Position numbers and translations under genes: made by a program. A DNA stretch of 64,000 bases from Hymenobacter metallilatus (GTDB taxonomy: Bacteria; Bacteroidota; Bacteroidia; Cytophagales; Hymenobacteraceae): positions 157,567 to 221,566 of the forward strand of contig NZ_RWIS01000010.1 in assembly GCF_003944705.1 (NCBI RefSeq), read 5' to 3'. The notes under the pieces are model-generated. The model did not search any database, was not told the origin of the DNA, and saw only the letters and a program-made list of their open reading frames with translations. Shown here piece by piece: positions 43,646 to 50,146 of the stretch (the stretch's first letter is position 1; the number at the start of each line of letters is the position of its first letter).

Positions 43646-45019
43646 CTATTCGGCTGGCTGTAAGGTGAGTGGCAGCTCAAAAATCGGGCGCGTGGCGTCA
43701 GTGGGTGCCAGCCCATCCAGCAAGGAGCTGAGCGCAAAAGTTTTGGGCGCGGGGGTGCCGTCGTTGCGGGTGGTCCACTGGGCTACCCAGGCCGGGCGCT
43801 GGTCCTGGAGGCGCAGCACCAGCGGGCGCGCGGCCTTGGGCTGCTGCGTGAGGCGCACCTTGACAAAATGCGTGTACTTGCTCTGGGGGCCGCTGCTGGC
43901 CTTGGTCTGGTCGGTGGCAGGCGTTACGTCCAGCAGCTTGGCATCGGTGTCTACGCCTTCCAGCTTCAGGTTTTGCTTCAGGTAGGCCACATCCTTGTAC
44001 TGGCCTGGCAGCTGGACCAGGTTCAGGCCTACCACAAACTCCACCGGCTGCTGGGCCGAGGCCTCCGATACGGCTACCACGCGGTAGGTGCCGGCCATGC
44101 GCTTGCTGGCTCCGGCGTCGCCGTAGTACCAGGCCCCTTTGTTCTGAAATTTATCGAGCACCGAGTAAGCCGGACGCGGATACGTGACGCCGAAGTGGGC
44201 CTGCTTGGCCGGCTGCTGCTCCAGCAGGGCGGCATCGAAGCGGCGCACGGCATCGGCGGGGCCCAGCACCCAGATGTAATAGGGTATTTCGGTGTTGCAG
44301 CAGTTGGTTTTCTTGCCGGCGGCTTTCAACGCGGGGTAGTACGTGCCCCGGAAATCCGACAGGTAGCCGTACACCGACACGGCCAGATCCGGCTGCGCGC
44401 CGTTGCGCTGCAGGGCGTCGGTAATATCGGTTTTGATGTAGGGAATGGCCCCGGCGTTCTTGGGCGAGTAGATAAAATCCGAAATCAGCACGCTCACGGT
44501 GCCGGGCTGGTAGTAGCGCGTCATCAGCGTATCGAGCACGGCGGGCAGCTCGGTGCTCTTGGCCGGCTGCTGAATGCCACTCCGTACCGTGGCAGAAATG
44601 CCTGGGTACGTGTCGGCATAGGGCTTCTCCTTGATGCGGAAAAACGACTTCTGCTTCGCGGCGGTGGTTCGGTTGATATCCGAAAGCAACTGCGCCACGT
44701 GCTGCTGAAACTTGGTATTTTCGCCGCTGGTGCCGGTTTTGGGCATGAAGCCTTCCATGGAGCCTGATACTTCCAGAAACACATTCACGGCCTGCAACGG
44801 CTGGGCCGCGGCACCACTCACCACGTCCGACGCTTCCTCCGGGGCCTCCACACCGGGCGCTTCCGCCGGACGCACGTTATCGGGCATTTCGGCCCAGGGT
44901 TTTTCAGCAGCAGCAGCTCCTTCCTCCGATTTCATATCGGAGCGGGAGTAGCAGCCGGACAGGAACAATGACAAGCCCAGGGCGGGCAGCAGGCGGGGAA
45001 AAGAGGTCAGGTAGCGCAT
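43646..45019 (-). CDS. Lipoprotein with von Willebrand A-like domain
   Basis: A 457-aa lipoprotein; the lipobox 'LFLSGC' (Cys23) sets the start at 45019. An acidic linker runs to about 75, then a vWA-like domain starts 'AVNVFLEVSGSMEGFM': Glu83-Ser85-Ser87 sits at the DxSxS metal site, with Glu replacing the usual Asp. 'GTVSVLISDFIYSP' (about 190-205) matches the later central strand with a conserved Asp. The C-terminal 150 residues are beta-rich. By family, vWA domains mediate metal-dependent protein binding. It is the first gene of the 33-45 kb cluster. Confidence 0.75.
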   Translation of the reverse strand: MRYLTSFPRLLPALGLSLFLSGCYSRSDMKSEEGAAAAEKPWAEMPDNVRPAEAPGVEAPEEASDVVSGAAAQPLQAVNVFLEVSGSMEGFMPKTGTSGENTKFQQHVAQLLSDINRTTAAKQKSFFRIKEKPYADTYPGISATVRSGIQQPAKSTELPAVLDTLMTRYYQPGTVSVLISDFIYSPKNAGAIPYIKTDITDALQRNGAQPDLAVSVYGYLSDFRGTYYPALKAAGKKTNCCNTEIPYYIWVLGPADAVRRFDAALLEQQPAKQAHFGVTYPRPAYSVLDKFQNKGAWYYGDAGASKRMAGTYRVVAVSEASAQQPVEFVVGLNLVQLPGQYKDVAYLKQNLKLEGVDTDAKLLDVTPATDQTKASSGPQSKYTHFVKVRLTQQPKAARPLVLRLQDQRPAWVAQWTTRNDGTPAPKTFALSSLLDGLAPTDATRPIFELPLTLQPAE

Positions 45020-45062
45020 CGGGCTAAAGTAACGACAATCTGCCCGCAGCGGATACATAAAC

Positions 45063-45152
45063 GGTGAAGTTGTGAAATGGTGAAGTTGTGAAATGTTCTG
45101 TCTACTGGTGTGGTCAGAACATTTCACAACTTCACCATTTCACAACTTCACC
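45063..45152. repeat. Intergenic hairpin, perfect 38-bp arms of a tandem word
   Basis: 45063-45100 and 45115-45152 are perfect reverse complements with a 14-bp loop. Each arm consists of two copies of GGTGAAGTTGTGAAAT. It lies between the vWA-like lipoprotein and the nucleotidyltransferase. Confidence 0.97.
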
Positions 45153-45157
45153 ATCCC

Positions 45158-46159
45158 TTAGCTGTAATCAATTTCCGTGTTGTCACCAATGTTGAGGCTG
45201 TGGCGGGTGCCTTTGAACAGGGCGTCGGAGCCCACGATGCAGTCGTGCATCACGGCGGAGCGCAGTTCGGAGTACGAGCCGATGATGGATTCGCTCAGGA
45301 TGGTGTTCCTGACGATGGTCCGGTCGCCGATGGCCACGTTAGGGCCGATAATGGAGCCGGAAATCTGGCAGTCGTGGCCGATGCTGACGGGCGGGATGAT
45401 GATGGTATCGGGGAACTCAGGGTACTCGCGGCGCTTCAGAAACTCGGGGCGGTTGAGCAGGCGGGCGTTGGCTTCCAGCAGGCTCTCTTTCCGGCCGCAG
45501 TCAAACCAGTTATCTACGGGCGTCGTCACCATATCGGCCCCGTCCTGAATCATGAGCATGAGGGCATCGGTGAGCTGAAACTCGCCGTGGGTGCGCTGGT
45601 TTTGCTCCACGATGCGCTCCAGGGCCGAAGCCAGCCAATCGGGGTTGGCCAGCTTATATAGGCCCACCAAGGCATAGTTCGACTTCGGAATGCGAGGCTT
45701 CTCCACCACTTTGGTCACGCGGCCGCCGGCCCCGGTTTCTACCAGCCCAAACAACGAAGGCGTTTTTACTTCCTTCACGGCCAACACATTACCGGGCGTG
45801 GCCATCATGGCCGACAGGTCCACATCCACGATGGTATCCCCGAGCAAAATCAAAATACCGTCCTGCTCGTGGCGAAAATGCTCCCGGGCCAGCCAGAGGG
45901 CGTGGGCAATGCCTTCGCGGGGCTCCTGCACCACAAATGAGCTTTGCAGCTGGGGGTATTGCTTGCGCACGTAGCTTTCCACCTTTTCGCCCAGGTAGCC
46001 GATAATAAAGACGAACTCCTGCACCCCAGCATCCACCAGCCGGTCGATGATATGGCCCAGGATAGTATTGCCCGCTACGGGAACCAACGTTTTGGGCTGG
46101 GTATGCGTGTGCGGGCGCAAGCGGGAGCCGATACCGGCTACGGGAATTACAGCTTTCAT
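45158..46159 (-). CDS. Sugar-phosphate nucleotidyltransferase with beta-helix tail
   Basis: A 333-aa cytosolic enzyme of the RmlA/GlmU-like family. It starts 'MKAVIPVAGIGSRLRPHTHT' with the G-x-G-x-R-L-x-P signature, followed by 'QPKTLVPVAGNTILGHIIDR', metal-site 'ILILLGDTIVDVD' and 'KVVEKPRIPKSNYALVGLYK'. The C-terminal about 80 residues are hexapeptide-repeat left-handed beta-helix ('IGHDCQISGSIIGPNVAIGD'). It makes an NDP-sugar from a sugar-1-phosphate; dTDP-glucose-type is most likely, but the sugar is not certain. It is transcribed divergently from lemA. The start at 46159 fits the family. Confidence 0.9.
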   Translation of the reverse strand: MKAVIPVAGIGSRLRPHTHTQPKTLVPVAGNTILGHIIDRLVDAGVQEFVFIIGYLGEKVESYVRKQYPQLQSSFVVQEPREGIAHALWLAREHFRHEQDGILILLGDTIVDVDLSAMMATPGNVLAVKEVKTPSLFGLVETGAGGRVTKVVEKPRIPKSNYALVGLYKLANPDWLASALERIVEQNQRTHGEFQLTDALMLMIQDGADMVTTPVDNWFDCGRKESLLEANARLLNRPEFLKRREYPEFPDTIIIPPVSIGHDCQISGSIIGPNVAIGDRTIVRNTILSESIIGSYSELRSAVMHDCIVGSDALFKGTRHSLNIGDNTEIDYS

Positions 46160-46383
46160 GCGAGGGGAAAAATCGGGGAGCACCGAAGCGCAAAATACAC
46201 AAAGCCGCCGGAGCAACCGTACACACAACCGCTCGGGTCTGAATTCGTACTTTGCAGCACTGTGGTCCGGGAGCCGGCTCCTGAGCCAAGGCGCAGGGCC
46301 CGACCTCAACAACGACAGGGGCCGCTTGTTTGGCCCGGCATGTTTCCGATTCTCTCTTCCATTTTTTCACTCTCCCCAACCCT

Positions 46384-46962
46384 ATGAAACGCTTTTTGCT
46401 CTATTTCGCCGGCCTCGTGCTGCTGCTTACCCAGTCCTCGTGCGGCTACAACTCCATGGTAACCAAAGACCAGGCCGTGAAAGCCCAAGTGGGCAACGTG
46501 CAGAGCGCCTACCAGCGCCGCTCCGACCTGATTCCGAATCTGGTAAACACGGTGAAAGGGGCCGCCAACTTTGAGAAGTCGACCCTGACGGACGTTATCA
46601 ATGCCCGCGCCAAGGCTACCAGCGTGCAGCTGAATGCCAACGACCTGACCCCCGAAAACCTGAAGCAGTTTCAGGAAGCTCAGTCGCAGGTAAGCGCGGG
46701 CCTGGGCCGCCTGCTGGCCGTATCGGAAAACTACCCCGAGCTGAAGGCCAACGCTAACTTCCAGGAGCTGCAGGCGCAGATTGAAGGCACCGAAAACCGC
46801 ATCAATGTGGAGCGTAATAAGCTGAATGTGGTAACCAACGACTACAACGGCTACATTAAGAGCTTCCCCAACAACCTGTTTGCCGGCATGTTCGGCTTTA
46901 AGGAGAAGCCTTATTTCGAGGCCGACGCCGCCGCGCAGAAAGCGCCTACTGTACAGTTCTAA
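46384..46962 (+). CDS. LemA family lipoprotein
   Basis: A 192-aa protein. An N-terminal lipobox (LLTQSSC, Cys20) or anchor is followed by the LemA signature 'VQSAYQRRSDLIPNLVNTVK' and a four-helix bundle with 'FQELQAQIEGTENRINVERN' and 'NVVTNDYNGYIKSFPNNLFA'. The role of LemA is not fully known; it is membrane-attached and very often precedes TPM-domain genes, as here. The frame upstream to 46330 lacks a signal, so 46384 is preferred. Confidence 0.9.
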   Translation: MKRFLLYFAGLVLLLTQSSCGYNSMVTKDQAVKAQVGNVQSAYQRRSDLIPNLVNTVKGAANFEKSTLTDVINARAKATSVQLNANDLTPENLKQFQEAQSQVSAGLGRLLAVSENYPELKANANFQELQAQIEGTENRINVERNKLNVVTNDYNGYIKSFPNNLFAGMFGFKEKPYFEADAAAQKAPTVQF

Positions 46963-46980
46963 TCTTGGGTTGTTGGTTGT

Positions 46981-47028
46981 CAGTTGTCAGTTGTCAGAAC
47001 GGTTCTGGTTGCTGACAACTGACAACTG
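46981..47028. repeat. Intergenic hairpin with TTGTCAG tandem arms
   Basis: Perfect 17-bp arms (46981-46997 and 47012-47028), each with two TTGTCAG words, in the gap between lemA and the first TPM gene. Confidence 0.9.
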
Positions 47029-47046
47029 CTTACTAGCACCTAACTT

Positions 47047-47499
47047 ATGACCAACCCTCTTACTCCTGAGCAGGAAGCAGCCCTGGTGGCGGCCATCCGG
47101 CAGGCGGAGCTGCGCACCTCCGGCGAAATCCGGGTACACCTGGAAGACACCTGTCCGACGCCCGAGCCCCTGGACCGCGCCGCGCAGGTATTTGCGGAGC
47201 TGGGTATGCACCGTACTGCTCAGCGCAATGGTGTACTGTTTTACCTGGCCTGGCAGAGCCGGCAGTTCGCCGTTATCGGCGACGCGGGTATCAACTCCGT
47301 AGTACCCGACGACTTCTGGGAAATGGCCAAGGAAAATGTACTGGAGCATTTTCGGGCTGAGAAGTACGTGAACGGGCTGGAACAAGGTATCCGGCTGGTG
47401 GGCGAACAGCTGCGGCGCTACTTCCCCTACGATGCCGCCACCGACCAGAACGAGCTGGATGACTCTATCTCCTTCGGCGACACGCCCATCCGCTCATGA
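47047..47499 (+). CDS. TPM domain protein without signal peptide
   Basis: A 150-aa protein that is nearly all TPM_phosphatase (Psb32-like) domain: 'LVAAIRQAELRTSGEIRVHL', 'NGVLFYLAWQSRQFAVIGDA' and 'FRAEKYVNGLEQGIRLVGEQ'. It has no export signal, so it may be cytosolic or act with its partner. Its stop overlaps the start of the next gene (ATGA, 47496-47499), which shows coupling. Biochemical function in this family is not established despite the phosphatase name. Confidence 0.88.
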   Translation: MTNPLTPEQEAALVAAIRQAELRTSGEIRVHLEDTCPTPEPLDRAAQVFAELGMHRTAQRNGVLFYLAWQSRQFAVIGDAGINSVVPDDFWEMAKENVLEHFRAEKYVNGLEQGIRLVGEQLRRYFPYDAATDQNELDDSISFGDTPIRS

Positions 47500-48326
47500 G
47501 GCAGCTCCCTTTATTTAGGCGGCTGCCGGGCGGCTGGTGGCTGGCGCTGGTACTCCTGCTGCTGCAACTGGCCGCGGGAGCCCAGAACGTGCCGCCCCGT
47601 CCCTCCCCACCCCGCCTCGTGAACGACCTGGCCGGAATGCTGCAGCCCCAGCAGGTGCAGCAGTTGGAGCGCAAGCTAGTAGCCTACAACGATTCCACCT
47701 CCTCGCAGATTGCCGTGGTAACAGTGCCCACTCTCGGCGACTACGACATAGTGGGGTATGCGCAGCAGCTGTACCAGACCTGGGGAATCGGGCAGAAGAA
47801 CAACAACAATGGCGTGCTGGTACTCATTGCCCAGCAGGAGCACAAGGCCCGCATTCATACCGGCTACGGGCTGGAGGGTGCCATTCCGGACGCCCTGGCC
47901 AAGCGCATCATCTCCAACACAATAGTGCCGGCCTTTAAGGAGGAAAAGTACTACGAAGGCCTGGACCGGGCCACCGACCAGCTGATTGCTCTGGCCAAGG
48001 GCGAGTACAAGGCCGACCCCGCCACGCAACCCCGGGCCCCACGCAGCCGCGAAGATTCCAGTGGCTCCGGCATCAGCTTCTGGCTGATTATTGCCGTGCT
48101 TATTCTCTTCATCCTGTTCCGGAATCGGGGCGGCGGTGGGGGCGGCCGGCGCAACCGGGGCTTTGGCGGCGCCATGATTCCGCCCATCATCTTCGGCGAC
48201 TTTAGCGGCGGCCGCGGCGTGTTCGGTGGCGGCGGGGGCAGCTGGGGCGGCGGCGGCGACTCGGGTGGTTTCGGGGGCTTCGGCGGTGGCAGCTCCGGCG
48301 GCGGCGGCGCTTCCGGGGATTGGTAG
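47496..48326 (+). CDS. Membrane-anchored TPM domain protein with Gly-rich tail
   Basis: A 276-aa protein. A signal peptide (to about residue 28) is followed by a TPM domain (about 35-165; 'RLVNDLAGMLQPQQVQQLER', 'NNNNGVLVLIAQQEHKARIH', 'GYGLEGAIPDALAKRII') and a TM helix (about 192-208). The Gly/Ser-rich tail contains 'GGGGGSWGGGGDSGGFGGFG', typical for this family. Together with LemA it forms the common lemA-TPM-TPM set linked to the cell envelope. A strong terminator follows at 48429. Confidence 0.92.
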   Translation: MRQLPLFRRLPGGWWLALVLLLLQLAAGAQNVPPRPSPPRLVNDLAGMLQPQQVQQLERKLVAYNDSTSSQIAVVTVPTLGDYDIVGYAQQLYQTWGIGQKNNNNGVLVLIAQQEHKARIHTGYGLEGAIPDALAKRIISNTIVPAFKEEKYYEGLDRATDQLIALAKGEYKADPATQPRAPRSREDSSGSGISFWLIIAVLILFILFRNRGGGGGGRRNRGFGGAMIPPIIFGDFSGGRGVFGGGGGSWGGGGDSGGFGGFGGGSSGGGGASGDW

Positions 48327-48428
48327 ATGGTGAGGAAGTGAGGTGCCATTACGAGCAGAAGGCGCGTGTACCAGCAAGACAGCACCGCTAATCTACCCTT
48401 CACGAGTCACCTAATTTTCAACCCAAGC

Positions 48429-48466
48429 AAAAGCCCCTGACGCCAGCTCGGACGTCAGGGGCTTTT
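48429..48466. terminator. Bidirectional rho-independent terminator
   Basis: A perfect 14-bp stem AAAAGCCCCTGACG with its complement (48429-48442, 48453-48466), between the lemA-TPM unit and the convergent exonuclease gene. Confidence 0.92.
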
Positions 48467-48549
48467 CATGTCTCTAGGGTATTACCTGCGAAAGAGCAGG
48501 AATTGCTACGCTGTATTTTGGAGGCGCGCTTCCCGCTCGAAACAGCACC

Positions 48550-49146
48550 TCATTCATGCATTTTATAGCTCGGGCGCTCATAAAACGGGCGCAGCAGCTG
48601 CACCACGTCCAGGGCGTCGGCTAAGGCCTGGTGGGCCACGGTATCGTCCTCGAAGCCGGCGCGGGCTTTACAGATTTGCATGGTGGGCAGGCGGGTATCC
48701 TTGCGCCAGTTCAGATAGAAGGCGGCCGGGTCGAGCATGGCGGGCTCGGCGCGCACCAGGGTGCCGTAGCCCGGTAGCTCGCGCAGAAACCCCAGGTCGA
48801 AGACGGCAATGTTCTTGCCGGCCATCGTCACGGTTACACAGTCGTTTTTATCGGTTTTGAAGCCCTGGGCCAGCAGAAACTCCCGGAGCTGGGGCAGCAG
48901 GTCCTCGGGGCTGCAGAGTTGGGGGTTGGGCTCTTTACGAGCCAGCTCCTGCAGTAGGCCTGCATTCAGAGCCAGCGCCCCGGCGGTGCCTACCAGCTCA
49001 GAATGGCGCACTACGCGCCGGAACGCAGGCAGTTCTGGTAAAGGCAGCGGGTGCCGGGTATCCTCCACCACGGCAGCCAGCTCCAGAATCTGGTGACGGC
49101 GGGGGTTGCCACCGGTGGTTTCGAGGTCGAGGGAAACATAGCGCAT
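48550..49146 (-). CDS. DEDDh 3'-5' exonuclease
   Basis: A 198-aa enzyme of the DnaQ/RNase T-like family. ExoI is 'RYVSLDLETTGGNPRRHQIL' (Asp and Glu of DxE), the middle motif lies in 'NIAVFDLGFLRELPGY' and ExoIII has HxxxxD in 'TVAHQALADALDVVQLLRP'. It would trim DNA or RNA from 3' ends; a replication or repair role is not specified. The start at 49146 directly precedes ExoI; an in-frame Met at 49167 is an alternative. Confidence 0.87.
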   Translation of the reverse strand: MRYVSLDLETTGGNPRRHQILELAAVVEDTRHPLPLPELPAFRRVVRHSELVGTAGALALNAGLLQELARKEPNPQLCSPEDLLPQLREFLLAQGFKTDKNDCVTVTMAGKNIAVFDLGFLRELPGYGTLVRAEPAMLDPAAFYLNWRKDTRLPTMQICKARAGFEDDTVAHQALADALDVVQLLRPFYERPSYKMHE

Positions 49147-49355
49147 AGAGCAGCATCTACGCGCCATGAGCGGGGAGGTTTGGGCCACAGCCGGGGCGGT
49201 ATTTCCGGTTTTGGGGAGCTCAGGCTTTTTTTTCGGACTGGTTGTGCTGTACTTGCGCTGGTAGCCCACCCTGCTTAGTAGGCTTATTTTGGGATGCATG
49301 CAGCCTTCTATCCAGAATGGCTGTCAGTCTGTTGCCGCGCTCTATCCTTTCCATT

Positions 49356-50132
49356 ATGTTCTGGTCCCCTCCTATCTCCTGCTCAGCAGTACTGAGCGTA
49401 TTGCTGGTGCATGCCGCAGCTGCCCAAACCGCCACCCCGGACTCCGCTTTTCTAAGCCAGTCCCGTGCCCTTACCGAGCAGCGCTACGCCCAGGCTATTC
49501 AGGACCAGTCGAGGCTGTACAATGGTACGGAATACGTCAATTATGCCCGCTATTACCAGGCCAGCGTAGGCAACCAGTTCTTTGTGTCGGAGCAGGAAGC
49601 CCTGGGGGCGGTGGAGTATGATGGCAACTGGTACCAGAACGTGCCACTGCGCTACGATTTGCGCCTGGATCAGGTCATTATCAAACAGCCGACCAGCTCG
49701 TTCTACGTGCAGCTGGTGCCGGAGCGGGTAAAGCAGTTTACGGTGCATGGGCACCGGTTTGTGCGGCTGGAAGGCGACAGTAGCACTCAAAGCGTGCGTC
49801 CGGGCTTTTATGATGTGCTGCTGGATAAGCAGGTGAAGGTATTTGCCCGCCGTACCAAGCAAATGCAAACCCAGCCCAGCCAAAACGTGACGAAGGCTGA
49901 GTTTTATGCTTTCACTCAGTATTATATCCAGACCAACCACTCCCTGCACGCGGTGAAGGGCAAGGGCTCGGTTGTTTCGCTGTTTCCGGCGCGGCGCAAG
50001 GAGTTGCAGCGCTACGCCCACGACAACCACCTGACCTTCAGCAAGGAAACGCGGGAGCAGGACATTATCAGGCTAGCCGATTTTTATACCAGCTTACCCG
50101 AAGCATCTCAGGCCGGCGGGGGCAGCTACTAA
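49356..50132 (+). CDS. Secreted protein of unknown function upstream of a TonB receptor
   Basis: A 258-aa protein when started at 49356 (MFWSPPISCSAVLSVLLVHA, cleavage near AAAAQ). Earlier in-frame Mets at 49317 and 49242 lengthen it without improving the signal peptide. The mature part has repeated short hydrophobic strands and Tyr-rich segments ('RLYNGTEYVNYARYYQASVG', 'GNWYQNVPLRYDLRLDQVII') and a C-terminal Lys-rich part ('RRKELQRYAHDNHLTFSKET'). No family is recognised. It ends 14 bp before the receptor gene, so the two are probably co-transcribed. Confidence 0.78.
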   Translation: MFWSPPISCSAVLSVLLVHAAAAQTATPDSAFLSQSRALTEQRYAQAIQDQSRLYNGTEYVNYARYYQASVGNQFFVSEQEALGAVEYDGNWYQNVPLRYDLRLDQVIIKQPTSSFYVQLVPERVKQFTVHGHRFVRLEGDSSTQSVRPGFYDVLLDKQVKVFARRTKQMQTQPSQNVTKAEFYAFTQYYIQTNHSLHAVKGKGSVVSLFPARRKELQRYAHDNHLTFSKETREQDIIRLADFYTSLPEASQAGGGSY

Positions 50133-50146
50133 GCAGCACGGACTCT

